DNA of 64,000 bases from Planctomycetota bacterium (GTDB taxonomy: Bacteria; Planctomycetota; UBA1135; UBA2386): positions 1 to 64,000 of the forward strand of contig JADLFX010000074.1 of NCBI GenBank assembly GCA_020849665.1, written 5' to 3'. The position numbers were made by a program, and so were the translations under genes. Shown here piece by piece: positions 41,948 through 53,593 of the stretch (positions within the stretch are counted from its first letter, which is position 1; every line of letters begins with the position of its first letter). Under the pieces are notes generated by a model. The model made no database searches. It saw nothing but the letters and a program-made list of their open reading frames with translations, and was not told the DNA's origin.

Positions 41948-44047
41948 TCAGGGGCGCTCGCGCACCTTCAGGTCCTTCAGCGTGATCGTCTCGGGTCCCC
42001 AGTCGCGCCCGAAGATCCGTTCGAAGCGGAGCATCGAGGGGAGCAGGTGGTTGCCCACCTTGGTCAGGGTGACCTTGACGGTCTCGGTCCAGCGTTCCTG
42101 GCTCCGGCTCCCCGCGGTTCCGAGCGTCGATTCGATGCGCGTCACCGCCATGCGCCCGTCGATCCGTTCATAGGTGAAGCGCGTCGTTGCGTCCCTGGTG
42201 CTCCAGCCGCGCACCAGTCCCCCCTCGCCCTGCACCTCGAGCACCGGGCCGTTCTCGATGCGGAACGTCCCCGTCGCGTCCGCGGCGTGGATCGTTGCTC
42301 CTGCGAAGAACGACTCGAAGGTGGCGCGGTCGTTGAAATCGCGCGAGTGCCACATCAGCAGCCGGTCGCGGAACGCGGCGCCCAGGGCCATCTCGACCTC
42401 GGGGGGCAGCCTGCCTTCGCATTCGAGGTGCAGGGCCTGCAGATGCCGTCCGATCCCGGTCATCGTCACGGTGCCCTTCACCCTCTTCTGGCGGAGCCAG
42501 ATCAGGTCGGAACCCGGATGGGTCACCTCGAACCCCGCCGCGATCTCGATCGGCGCCTCCGGCAGGCGGTACGCGGTGTCCCAGAGCGCGCGCAGGGCAG
42601 CGGCGCCCTCGCCGGTGGGGGCGCGCACGGCCACCGCGCCCTGGCCGTCGAAGCGCAGATCGGAGAGGGCGAGCTCGCTGGCCGAGAAGAGCTTGTCGCC
42701 GAACGCCGTCGTGCTGGTGCTGCCTGCGGGTACCTGGAGCCCATCCTGCTCGCGGTACCGGAACGTGGTCCGCTGCGAGCTGGAACGAAGTTGGGTGACC
42801 AGGTAGCCGCGGCCGGTCTCCTGCACCTGCCACGTGGTGCGTGGGCCGTCGCCGGTCCCTTCGCCGACGATCCTGTCCTCCGCCACCTGGTAGTCGACAT
42901 GGAGCCCGATGTGCGTCCCGGCGCCGGTCGTGGACATCGGCGCCGCGACGGACGGATCCAGCCATCCGGGACCCTGCACCTCGACGCGATCCGCGGCCAC
43001 CTCGCCGAGCCGGTTGCGTGCCGCGAAGGTCGCGAAGTCCGGCCGGCGCACCTGTTCGAATGCCGAGGCGATCGCCGATGCGGCGTTCGCACCCTGGCCC
43101 GAATCGATCTCGACCCGGACCGGCCCCTTCGCCGGGAGGGTGAAGCGCCCGGTCACGGCGTGGTCCTCGTACTCGCTGCTCGAGTTCAGCTTCTGGCGGC
43201 GTTCTCGGAAGGCGAACCTGCCGCTCACCGCGGTGGCCGCGTCGGGCCAGCGGTACCAGCGCTCGTAGGCGGGACGGAGCCGCCTGGCGCCTGCCTCGGG
43301 ATCCGCCCTGCCGACCAGGCTCCAGTCGGCGAGTTGGAATGCCGTTGCCTTCAGGGCCGAGGCCGGTGCCGCTTCGGCGTCGAGGTAGGCGCGCGGGCCG
43401 GCTCGCCCGGCCAGCACCCAGGGCAGGGTCGCTCCCGCGGGCACGCGCACCCCCATCAGCTCGGTCAGATCCGCGGGCTGGGCCAGGGTGACCAGCAGGA
43501 GCACGTCCAGGTCCCGGTCGAACGGGTTGGTGAGCTCGATCTGGGTGACCGGGAAGGTCCCGACCATGGAGGTGCGCTGCACCGTCGTGGGGCGGGAGAT
43601 CTTCAATCCCGGCCGCGCCACCTCGACCGGTCCGTGCCACGCCGCGCTGAGCACGCGCACGGCGTACTGCGCCGGCGTGCCGTGCAGCGCAGTGCCGAGC
43701 GTGTAGACCTGCTTGCCGCCGGGGGGCGCCCCGCGTCCGTAGCGGCGCACGAGCGGCAGCTGCACGCGGCGGAAGGTCTCCGCGCGCGGAGCTGCGCCGC
43801 CCCGCTCGCGCAGCTCGATCCCGAACTCCAGCGGCTCCGCGGTGGCCGTGCCACGATTGTGGACCTCCACGAGCAGGAGCTGCGAGAACTTGTCGACCGC
43901 GCGCACGCCGGCCACGCGGCACTCCAGTCGGGCGACGTCGCCGGTCAGGAACTCGGGCTCGCGCGGCTGCTCCTGGGCAGATGCCGCCCCGGCGCCGGCG
44001 AGCCAGAGGGAGGAGAAAAGGGCGCGCGCGAGTCGGATCCGGGTCAT
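41948..44047 (-). CDS. Large secreted protein of unknown function
   Basis: Signal MTRIRLARALFSSLWLAGAGAASAQ; 700-aa intact ORF, no recognised domain. Confidence 0.7.
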   Translation of the reverse strand: MTRIRLARALFSSLWLAGAGAASAQEQPREPEFLTGDVARLECRVAGVRAVDKFSQLLLVEVHNRGTATAEPLEFGIELRERGGAAPRAETFRRVQLPLVRRYGRGAPPGGKQVYTLGTALHGTPAQYAVRVLSAAWHGPVEVARPGLKISRPTTVQRTSMVGTFPVTQIELTNPFDRDLDVLLLVTLAQPADLTELMGVRVPAGATLPWVLAGRAGPRAYLDAEAAPASALKATAFQLADWSLVGRADPEAGARRLRPAYERWYRWPDAATAVSGRFAFRERRQKLNSSSEYEDHAVTGRFTLPAKGPVRVEIDSGQGANAASAIASAFEQVRRPDFATFAARNRLGEVAADRVEVQGPGWLDPSVAAPMSTTGAGTHIGLHVDYQVAEDRIVGEGTGDGPRTTWQVQETGRGYLVTQLRSSSQRTTFRYREQDGLQVPAGSTSTTAFGDKLFSASELALSDLRFDGQGAVAVRAPTGEGAAALRALWDTAYRLPEAPIEIAAGFEVTHPGSDLIWLRQKRVKGTVTMTGIGRHLQALHLECEGRLPPEVEMALGAAFRDRLLMWHSRDFNDRATFESFFAGATIHAADATGTFRIENGPVLEVQGEGGLVRGWSTRDATTRFTYERIDGRMAVTRIESTLGTAGSRSQERWTETVKVTLTKVGNHLLPSMLRFERIFGRDWGPETITLKDLKVRERP

Positions 44048-44307
44048 GGGCGGTTCTCCATGGCAGGTGCGGGGCGGAGGTGCCGCGCCGGGTAGTCCTG
44101 GAGCCGTGCCGCGCAACCACGGGGCTCGACCAGGGAACCCTCCCCTGGACCCTGGCCACGCAGGTCGTGGAGCCTCTTCCCCGAGGACGTGCCGGGCGGC
44201 GCCATACCCAGGGATGGCGGTTCCTCCGATGCGGGCGGCCAGGGTCCTGCGCAGGCCTGCGGCGCCGGGCGCGACCATGGCGGTCGCGGCCCGGCCTCCC
44301 CCCGCGC

Positions 44308-45474
44308 TCACTGGATCAGGATCGTCGTGGCAGACGTCAGCGCCATGTTGGCGAACCCGGCGTTGAACACCAGCGCCTGCGCCTTCACGAACTGGCCTCG
44401 GGCCGTGGGGCCGAGGGTGGGGATGGCGACGCGGTTGGCCTCGCCCTGGTTGTAGACGCCGCCCGCGCTCAGGGTCAGCACGTTGCCGACGAAGAGCGTC
44501 AGGAACGGGTCGGTGGGGTCGAGGAGCAGGCCGCCCCACGGCGTGGGCACCTTCCCCGCGAACCAGTTCACGCTCCCGTTCAGGAACACCACGGCCGAAC
44601 CCGTGCTGCCGTAGGTGTTGCCCGCGCGCACGTCGAACCACAGCGAGCCCTGGGTCGACGTGGCCCAGTCGGCCCAGCAGGCCCCGAGACCGCGGTGGAA
44701 CTCGCTGGCGAGCGGCGGGCTGATGTAGCTGTTGCTGTGGTATCCGGTGGCCGTGAGGATCGGCTCCTGCACGAGGAACCCGAGCTTCGGCCGGAACAGG
44801 CTGCCGCTGCTGAGCCCCACGGTGCGCGGGTTGCTGCCGGTCGTGTAGCCGCAGTACACGAGGCCGCCGGGGCCGTAGCCGCCGTAGTAGTCGCAGGCCA
44901 TGGTCTGTCCGCCCTGCGGGTCGTCCCGGTACTCGCCGCCGCGGTACTCGGCGAAGAGCAGGAGGTCGACGTCGGGGATCGCCACCGGCGTCGCCAGCGT
45001 CGTGCTGATGTCGAACACCGGCCCGTTGGGGATCGCCACCGGCGCGTCCGCGACGACCAGGAGGTCTGCGCCGCTGGGCGCATGCGTCCGGTGGTAGGGA
45101 CCCTGGCCTGGCTGCGACGGGGCGATGCCCATCTTCATCTGGTAGTGGTTCGGCGCCGGGAACGTGGCCACCGCGGCGCCCACGCGCACCGACTGCAGGA
45201 TGCCCGTGACGGTGAAGTAGTTGGCGCCCTGGTGGCCCTGCTGCGCGCGCAGCTTGGGCGTGTGGGTCCACAGGCGCGTGCCGGCCGCGACGCCGGGGGG
45301 CGTGGCCGAGTCGTAGCCCGGCGGCACGGTGGGCGAGTAGGGGTAGTAGTTGCCCGTGCCCGGGTGCTGGAGCGTCGAGCGGACCGTGCGCGTGTTGTTC
45401 ACGACGAGCTCGGCGTCCTGGGCGAAGAGGGAGCTGGCGAGCACGGCGCTCGCGAGGAGCAATGGCATGTGCAT
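44308..45474 (-). CDS. Secreted ~390-aa paralogue 3 (unrecognised family)
   Basis: MHMPLLLASAVLASSLFAQ signal; FPAPNHYQMKMGIAPSQPGQGPYHRTHAPSGADLLVVADAPVAIP, FAEYRGGEYRDDPQGGQT, WFDVRAGNTYGSTGSAVVFLN, VPTPWGGLLLDPTDP. Confidence 0.8.
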   Translation of the reverse strand: MHMPLLLASAVLASSLFAQDAELVVNNTRTVRSTLQHPGTGNYYPYSPTVPPGYDSATPPGVAAGTRLWTHTPKLRAQQGHQGANYFTVTGILQSVRVGAAVATFPAPNHYQMKMGIAPSQPGQGPYHRTHAPSGADLLVVADAPVAIPNGPVFDISTTLATPVAIPDVDLLLFAEYRGGEYRDDPQGGQTMACDYYGGYGPGGLVYCGYTTGSNPRTVGLSSGSLFRPKLGFLVQEPILTATGYHSNSYISPPLASEFHRGLGACWADWATSTQGSLWFDVRAGNTYGSTGSAVVFLNGSVNWFAGKVPTPWGGLLLDPTDPFLTLFVGNVLTLSAGGVYNQGEANRVAIPTLGPTARGQFVKAQALVFNAGFANMALTSATTILIQ

Positions 45475-45654
45475 GGCGTTTGGCGGTGGAGGCAGGCGGG
45501 CCTGTGCACCGGCGGAGGAGCGCCGGCGTCCGGCCCGTGGACGGGCGCAGGATACCGCGTCACGCGGCGGCGGTGGGCCGGTCCCCGTGGACGGCCCGGA
45601 CCGGCGGCGGGCGGGGGCCGGGCGCGTACGGACGGCGGCGGTGCGCGGGTGCTC

Positions 45655-46251
45655 CTACCGCGCGCCGGGTCGGGTGCCCGGCTCCCCGGGCGGGAGGATC
45701 TCCGAGGCGGGTTGCGGCGTGCCGTGGCGCGTGGCGGGGTCCCAGTAGGTGTCGTTGCCGACGCTCACCTGGTGATAGCAGGAGGTCGTGGCCGAGCCGT
45801 CCGCGTGCACCCACCACTCCAGCCCCGCGGCGTCGACGAACTTCTCGACCACCGGCGGCACGGGTCCGCGCGCGGGGTCCCGGTGCAGCTTCGGGGCCCA
45901 GGTCATCCCGTTCAGGAAGGGCAGGAAGGTGCCATCGGGCAGCGGGATCCCGTTGTCGACGCGCGGGAGCGAACGCACGGGGATCCGCGTGCCGGGTGGA
46001 TGGGGGGAGCGCACGTGCAGCGCGCTGGGCGCGCGCGTGCTGGTCAGGAACGCCACGGGCGGCACGGCGACGGCGGGGGCCTCGGCCGTGATCGGCTGCG
46101 TCGCGGGTGCCGGCCGCGTGGCGGCGGGAGGCGGGGGCGCAGGCGCGGGCGGGAGGTCCGCCGCGCGCCCCCACCACAGCGCCGCGCCCCCGGCCGCCGC
46201 CAGCGCGACGCAGCCGAGGAGCACGGCCGGGACCTTGGGTGCCCCGCTCAC
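45655..46251 (-). CDS. Conserved (within-window paralogue) single-TM protein, WWVHADGSATT family, module B (GTG start)
   Basis: SGAPKVPAVLLGCVALAAAGGAALWWG TM; ALHVRSPHPPGTRIPVRSLPRV...DGTFLPFLNGM...FVDAAGLEWWVHADGSATTSCYHQV...TYWDPATRH; 4-bp overlap with 46248. Confidence 0.72.
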   Translation of the reverse strand: MSGAPKVPAVLLGCVALAAAGGAALWWGRAADLPPAPAPPPPAATRPAPATQPITAEAPAVAVPPVAFLTSTRAPSALHVRSPHPPGTRIPVRSLPRVDNGIPLPDGTFLPFLNGMTWAPKLHRDPARGPVPPVVEKFVDAAGLEWWVHADGSATTSCYHQVSVGNDTYWDPATRHGTPQPASEILPPGEPGTRPGAR

Positions 46252-47414
46252 TCCACGAGGATCGCCGCGGCGCCGGTCAGCGTCAGGTTGGTGAAGCCCT
46301 GGTTGAAGACGATGGCCTGCACCTTCAGGACGTTCCCGCGCGCGCTGGCACCGAGCGCCGGGACCGCGATCGCCTGGCTCTCGCCGCTGTAGGTGCCGCC
46401 TGCCGAGAGGGTCAGCGGGATCCCCACGAAGAGGTCGAAGTACGGGTCGACCGGCGAGAGGAAGAGGCTGCCCCACGGCGTGGGCAGCGCGCCCTGGAAC
46501 CAGCCGTTGTTGGCGAACACCACCGCGGTGCCCGTGCTGCCGAACTGGCCGCCGGCGCGCACGTCGAACCAGAGCGAACCCTGGGTCGAGGTGCTGTAGT
46601 CGGCCGCGCACGCCGCGATGCCGCGGTAGTACTCGCCGGTGAGCCGTGGCGTGTAGTAGCGGTTGGCGTGGTAGCCGGTGGCGGTGAGGACGGGTTCCTT
46701 GACGAGGAGCCCCATCTTGGGCCGATAGTCCGGCTCGCCCGAGTAGACCACCGTGCGCGGGTTGCTGCCCGTGGTGTAGCCGCAGTAGGCCAGCGCGCCC
46801 GGGCCCTTGCCGCCCTGGTAGTCGCAGCCCGCGGTCTGCCCGCCCAGCGGGTCGTCCCAGTACTCGCCGCCGCGGTACTCCAGGAAGAAGCACAGCTCCA
46901 CGTCCTGCATCGGCACCGGCGTGGCGAGCGTCGTGCTGATCTCCCAGATCGGCCCGTTGGGGATCACCGTCGGGGCGTCGGCGACGCTGAAGAGATCCGC
47001 GCCGGTCGGCGCGTGCTGGCGCTGGTAGGCGCCGGTGCCGGGCACCGTTGGCGCGATGCCGCACTTGAACTGGTAGTGGTTGGGCGCCGGGAACGAGGCC
47101 ACGGCCGGACCCACGTAGATCGACTGCGTGATGCCCGAGATCGTGAGGAAGTTCGGTCCGAGCTGGCCCGCCTGGTAGCGGAACTTCGGCGTGTAGGTCC
47201 ACAGGCGGGTGCCCGCGGCCACGCCGGGGGGCGTGGCGCTGGCGTAGCCGGGCGGCGTGGTCGGCGAGTACGGGTAGTAGTTGCCCGTGCCGGGGTGCTG
47301 GCCGGTGGAGCGCACGCGGAAGAAGTTGTTGACCGCGAGTTCGGGGTCCTGGGCGGAGAGTGCTGCGGCCAGGCTGGCGAAGGCGACCAGCGCCGCGAGA
47401 GAGGGAGCTTGCAT
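46248..47414 (-). CDS. Secreted ~390-aa paralogue 4 (unrecognised family), module B
   Basis: MQAPSLAALVAFASLAAALSAQ signal; SFPAPNHYQFKCGIAPTVPGTGAYQRQHAPTGADLFSVADAPTVIPNGPIWEISTTLATPVPMQDVELCFFLEYRGGEYWDDPLGGQT, WFDVRAGGQFGSTGTAVVFANN. Confidence 0.8.
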   Translation of the reverse strand: MQAPSLAALVAFASLAAALSAQDPELAVNNFFRVRSTGQHPGTGNYYPYSPTTPPGYASATPPGVAAGTRLWTYTPKFRYQAGQLGPNFLTISGITQSIYVGPAVASFPAPNHYQFKCGIAPTVPGTGAYQRQHAPTGADLFSVADAPTVIPNGPIWEISTTLATPVPMQDVELCFFLEYRGGEYWDDPLGGQTAGCDYQGGKGPGALAYCGYTTGSNPRTVVYSGEPDYRPKMGLLVKEPVLTATGYHANRYYTPRLTGEYYRGIAACAADYSTSTQGSLWFDVRAGGQFGSTGTAVVFANNGWFQGALPTPWGSLFLSPVDPYFDLFVGIPLTLSAGGTYSGESQAIAVPALGASARGNVLKVQAIVFNQGFTNLTLTGAAAILVE

Positions 47415-47568
47415 GGGAGTTCCTGGGTTGCGGGACGCGCCGCAGCATAGCGCACGCCGCGCCGCCGGCTTGGGGCCCGCGCCGCCGCCGCGCACGGGCC
47501 CGGGCGCGCGGTGCTCCCCCGGAACCCGCCCGCGCCGTAGATTGCCGGACCCCTCCCCGAGGCCCAAC

Positions 47569-48033
47569 GTGCAGCGCATCGCGTCGATCGCCATTCCCCT
47601 CCTCCTCGCCGCCTGCGGTGCCAACGAGGGTGCCGCGTCCGGCGGTGGCCAGTCCGCTCCCGGCGCGGGGGGCGGACCCGCCTTCCCGGCGGATCCGTAC
47701 GAGGGACCCGAGATCGAGGCCGAGCTGGAGGTGATGGAGAGCCAGCCTCCTCAGTACGCGCTGGTGGTGCGCGCCGTCTGCCCGAGCGGCGGCCACGAGC
47801 TGGTGGCCGATGGTGTGCGGCGCGCCGGAAGCGTGGCGCAGGCCCTGGTGACTCTGACCCGCCCCGGTCCCGACGAGATGGTGACCATGGCGTTCGAGAC
47901 CAAGAGCGTGCGGATCCCCCTCGATCCCGCCCCCGCGCGGATCGAGGTGCGGGTGGCCACCGCGCGCCGCAACGTGCACACGCTGGTCCCTCCGCCATAC
48001 CTGCTCGCGCGCGTGGTCGAGCGCAAGGACTGA
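47569..48033 (+). CDS. Small putative lipoprotein (GTG start)
   Basis: VQRIASIAIPLLLAACGANEG lipobox; no recognised family. Confidence 0.65.
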   Translation: MQRIASIAIPLLLAACGANEGAASGGGQSAPGAGGGPAFPADPYEGPEIEAELEVMESQPPQYALVVRAVCPSGGHELVADGVRRAGSVAQALVTLTRPGPDEMVTMAFETKSVRIPLDPAPARIEVRVATARRNVHTLVPPPYLLARVVERKD

Positions 48034-48040
48034 AGCGGCC

Positions 48041-48631
48041 ATGCTGCGCCTCGAGTGGCAGACTCCCCGCGCCTGGGCGGCGCGCGCGGCGGAACACCTG
48101 GACGAGCTGCTGCGTGAACAGGCGCACCTGGAGAAGAAGGCCGCCGCGGCGGCGCTGAACCTGCTCTTCCGCCATCCGGACCGGGTGGTGCTGCAGGTGC
48201 CGCTCGCGCGGCTCGCGCGCGAGGAGCTCGAACACTTCGAGCGCGCGCAGGAGCTGCTGGAACGGCGCGGGGTGGCATTCGGCCGGCAGGTGCCGGGACC
48301 GTACGCAGAGCGGCTGCTGCAGGGCGTGCGCGCGGCGGAGCCGGAGCGCCTCCTCGACACGCTGCTGGCCTGTGCGTGCATCGAGGCGCGCTCGTGCGAA
48401 CGGATGCGCCTCCTGGCCGTCGAGCTGCGGGGCCGCGACGCCGAGCTGGCGGAGTTCTACGCGGACCTGGTGGCCAGCGAGGCCCGCCACCACGCGCTCT
48501 ACGTGCGGCTGGCCGAGCTCTGCTTCCCGCCCGCACAGGTGGCCGCGCGGCTCGCCGAGTTCCTGGCCCGCGAGGCCACGATCGCCGCCGCCGGATCGGA
48601 AGAGCCGCGCCTGCACGGGGGCGCGGTGTGA
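48041..48631 (+). CDS. miaE: tRNA-(ms2io6A)-hydroxylase (MiaE)
   Basis: LLREQAHLEKKAAAAALNLLFRHPD..., LAREELEHFERAQELLERRGVAF, ACACIEARSCERMRLLA, ASEARHHALYVRLAEL: ferritin-like diiron ligands. Confidence 0.88.
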   Translation: MLRLEWQTPRAWAARAAEHLDELLREQAHLEKKAAAAALNLLFRHPDRVVLQVPLARLAREELEHFERAQELLERRGVAFGRQVPGPYAERLLQGVRAAEPERLLDTLLACACIEARSCERMRLLAVELRGRDAELAEFYADLVASEARHHALYVRLAELCFPPAQVAARLAEFLAREATIAAAGSEEPRLHGGAV

Positions 48632-49473
48632 ACCCGCCCGCCGCGCGCGGCGGCCGGCGCTGGTGGCGCCTGGGCCGTTGGTTCCTGGCGGTCGTCGCCG
48701 GCTACGCGGCGGCGGTGCTGGGCTTCGGGATGAACCCGTCCACGCCGGTCGACTACGCGATGAACCTCGGGCCGGCGCCGCACCACGCGGAGCTGGTCGC
48801 GCCTTCCGACGGAGTCCGCCGGCTCGTGGTGCTGCAGCACGGGTTGTGGCGCTCGGCCGGCTCGCTGTGGAAGCTCGAGCGCGCGCTGCAGGCGCACGGC
48901 TACGAGGTGCTCAACGTCTCCTACCCGAGCACCGAGGCGAGCATCGCCGAGCACGCGGCCCGGCTGCGCCCGCAGGTGTTGGCGGCGTGGCAGGCGCTCG
49001 GCCCCGGCCCGAAGGAGCTGCACCTGGTCGGCCACTCGATGGGCGGGCTGGTGCTGCGCGCGCTCGCGCAGGGCGAAGGCATGCCTGCGCCCACCACGAT
49101 GGTGACCCTGGGGACGCCGCACGGCGGGGCCGTGCTGGTGGAACTGCGCCGCGATCTCTGGCTCTTCCGCCTGCTGATGGGCAGCCGTGCCGCACTGGAG
49201 ATGGCGCCGCGCGCGCCATTCTTCGCGGGATTGCGGCCGCCGGCCTTCCCGCTGGGCACGATCGTCGGAGGGCGCGGCGACCAGCGCGGCTGGCACGACG
49301 CGATCCCGGGCGACGACGACGGTACGGTGGCGGTGGCCGAAGCCGGCCTGCAAGGCGCCGCCGACTCGATCCGGGTGCCGGTCGGGCACACGCGGATCTC
49401 GTTCGATGATCGCGCCATCCTGCAGGTGCTGGCGTTCCTCAAGGAGCGCCGGTTCCGGCGCGACCAGACCTGA
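48628..49473 (+). CDS. Membrane-anchored alpha/beta hydrolase (lipase-like; GTG start)
   Basis: RRLVVLQHGLWRSAGSLWKLERAL, LHLVGHSMGGLVLRALA, TMVTLGTPHGG; GTGA overlap with miaE. Confidence 0.88.
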   Translation: MNPPAARGGRRWWRLGRWFLAVVAGYAAAVLGFGMNPSTPVDYAMNLGPAPHHAELVAPSDGVRRLVVLQHGLWRSAGSLWKLERALQAHGYEVLNVSYPSTEASIAEHAARLRPQVLAAWQALGPGPKELHLVGHSMGGLVLRALAQGEGMPAPTTMVTLGTPHGGAVLVELRRDLWLFRLLMGSRAALEMAPRAPFFAGLRPPAFPLGTIVGGRGDQRGWHDAIPGDDDGTVAVAEAGLQGAADSIRVPVGHTRISFDDRAILQVLAFLKERRFRRDQT

Positions 49474-49573
49474 CGCTGCCGCGACCTCCGCGGCGGCCGG
49501 CCTGCCGGGGCAGCGGGGGGAATCGCATTCAAGGTCGGGGAGCCACGGGCCGAAAGACCCGATCGGCACTCCG

Positions 49574-49969
49574 ATGCGGATCCTGGTCAGCGAAGACGAT
49601 TTCGGCAGCCGCAACCTGATGTTGCGGATGCTGGCGGCGCTCGGCACCTGCGAGGTCGCCGTGGATGGCCGGGAGGCGGTGGAGGCGATCACCAAGGCCC
49701 TGGCCTCCGGCACGCCCTACGACCTCGTGTGCCTGGACGTGATGATGCCCGAGCTGGACGGCCACGCGGTCCTCACGAAGCTGCGGGAACTGGAGGCGGA
49801 GAGCGAGGAGAGCACCTTGCGCCCGGCCAAGGTCGTCATGACCACCGCGCTGAGCGACTTCAAGACCGTGTCCAGCGCGTTCCGGCTGCGGGCCGACGGC
49901 TACCTGGTCAAGCCGATCCGCAAGGCAGCGCTGCTCGCGAAGCTCCGCGAGCTGGGCCTGACGCCGTAG
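49574..49969 (+). CDS. Single-domain response regulator (CheY-like)
   Basis: MRILVSEDDFGSRNLMLRML, YDLVCLDVMMPELDGHAVL, VVMTTALSD, GYLVKPIRK. Confidence 0.92.
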   Translation: MRILVSEDDFGSRNLMLRMLAALGTCEVAVDGREAVEAITKALASGTPYDLVCLDVMMPELDGHAVLTKLRELEAESEESTLRPAKVVMTTALSDFKTVSSAFRLRADGYLVKPIRKAALLAKLRELGLTP

Positions 49970-50152
49970 TCCACCCGGAGCGGTAGGCGTCGCAGCCGCC
50001 GCGGCGCCGCGGCGAAAGACGGCCCGCGGGCGATCGTTGGCCGGGGTCTCCGGGGGCCGCCGCCTTTCTGCTGCCCAGGCTGGATCGGTGCGCGGCCCGC
50101 GGATTCACTACCGCGCCCCTTGCCCCCCGGCGGCGCGACGCGCTGTCCAACC

Positions 50153-50869
50153 ATGAGCTGGCTCGCCCAAGTCCTGAAGACCTCGATCGGCGGCAAGCTG
50201 GTGATGGCGATCACCGGCGTGCTGCTCTCCCTCTTCCTCGTCGGCCACCTCGCCGGGAACCTGCTCCTGTTCCGTGGCCGCGAGGCGGTGAACGACTACG
50301 CGGAGTTCCTGAAGGCATCCCCCGCGCTGCTGTGGGCGGTCCGCCTGGGACTGCTGGCGGTGTTTCTGCTGCACGTGATCACCGCACTGCGCCTTGCCGC
50401 CGCCAATCGTGCAGCCCGCCCGGTGCGATACGCCAAGGAGCACACCAACGTGGCGACGCAGGCGTCGCGCACGATGGTGCTCACCGGTCTCCTGGTGCTG
50501 GCCTACCTGCTCTTCCACCTGGCGCACTTCACCGTCGGCGTCACGCATCCGGAGCACCATGCGCTGCGCGAAGCCGTCGTGCGCGGCGGCGTGGCGACGA
50601 CGCGCCACGACGTGTTCTCGATGATGGTGAAGGGCTTCCAGCAGCCGCTGGTGTCGGGGCTCTACGCGGCCGCGATGGTGCTGCTGGGCCTGCACCTGTC
50701 GCATGGCGTGTCGTCGGTGTTCCAGACCCTGGGGCTCAACCACCCCCGCTACAACCCGATCCTGCGCAGGGTCGGGCCGGTGTTCGCGATCCTGATCGCC
50801 GCCGGATTCCTGACCCTCCCCGCCGCGGTGCTGTTCGGCTTCGTGCAGCTTCCCGCAGGAGTCCAGTGA
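50153..50869 (+). CDS. sdhC: Succinate dehydrogenase cytochrome b subunit (type B, single large anchor)
   Basis: [43 protein letters not shown]; multi-[23 protein letters not shown]; followed by sdhA and sdhB. Confidence 0.93.
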   Translation: MSWLAQVLKTSIGGKLVMAITGVLLSLFLVGHLAGNLLLFRGREAVNDYAEFLKASPALLWAVRLGLLAVFLLHVITALRLAAANRAARPVRYAKEHTNVATQASRTMVLTGLLVLAYLLFHLAHFTVGVTHPEHHALREAVVRGGVATTRHDVFSMMVKGFQQPLVSGLYAAAMVLLGLHLSHGVSSVFQTLGLNHPRYNPILRRVGPVFAILIAAGFLTLPAAVLFGFVQLPAGVQ

Positions 50870-50870
50870 C

Positions 50871-52784
<1,914 letters not shown>

Positions 52785-52798
52785 CGCGGAGCGCGGAG

Positions 52799-53593
52799 AT
52801 GAGCGACACGCAGAGCATCGAACTCACCCTGCACGTCTGGCGGCAAAAGGACCGCGACGACCCGGGCCGGATGGAGACCTACGTGGCCAGGGGCGTGAAC
52901 CCGCACATGTCGTTCCTGGAGATGCTCGACGTCGTGAACGAGGGGCTCGTGCAGGAGGGCCGGGAGCCGATCGCGTTCGACCACGACTGCCGCGAGGGCA
53001 TCTGCGGCACCTGCTCGATGGTGATCAACGGCCGCCCGCACGGTCCCTGGCAGGGCACGACCGCGTGCCAGCTGCACATGCGCGCGTTCCGCCAGGGCGA
53101 CGAGGTGTGGATCGAGCCGTGGCGCGCGAAGGGCTTCCCGGTGCTGCGCGACCTGATCGTGGATCGCTCTGCCTTCGACCGGATCATCGCCGCGGGCGGC
53201 TACGTGTCGGTGAACACCGGCTCGGCGGTGGACGCCAACGCCGTGCCGATCGCCAAGGACGACGCCGAGCGCGCGTTCGACTCGGCCGCGTGCATCGGCT
53301 GTGGCGCGTGCGTGGCGGCGTGCAAGAACGCCAGCGCCATGCTCTTCGTCGGCGCCAAGGTCGCCCACCTCGGGAGCCTGCCCCAGGGGCAGCCCGAGCG
53401 CGACCGCCGTGTCCTCGCCATGGTGCGCCAGATGGACCAGGAGGGGTTCGGCAACTGCACCAACCAGTACGAGTGCGAGGCCGTGTGCCCGAAGGAGATC
53501 TCGGTGGGCGTGATCGCCCAGCTCAACCGCGACTATCTGCGCGCCGTGGCCCGCGAGAAGCCGGCGGTGCAGGAGATGGGGTCGGGGGCGTGA
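52799..53593 (+). CDS. sdhB: Succinate dehydrogenase iron-sulfur subunit
   Basis: [64 protein letters not shown]. Confidence 0.96.
   Translation: MSDTQSIELTLHVWRQKDRDDPGRMETYVARGVNPHMSFLEMLDVVNEGLVQEGREPIAFDHDCREGICGTCSMVINGRPHGPWQGTTACQLHMRAFRQGDEVWIEPWRAKGFPVLRDLIVDRSAFDRIIAAGGYVSVNTGSAVDANAVPIAKDDAERAFDSAACIGCGACVAACKNASAMLFVGAKVAHLGSLPQGQPERDRRVLAMVRQMDQEGFGNCTNQYECEAVCPKEISVGVIAQLNRDYLRAVAREKPAVQEMGSGA

Noticed and set aside
41948-45271. Single 1107-aa ORF joining the 700-aa protein with upstream sequence
   Set aside because: Upstream part is out-of-frame overlap with paralogue 3; a clear signal peptide start exists at 44047.
43981-46392. 803-aa plus-strand ORF across the paralogue cluster
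   Set aside because: Spans several genes and intergenic gaps on the opposite strand; composition typical of shadow ORFs.
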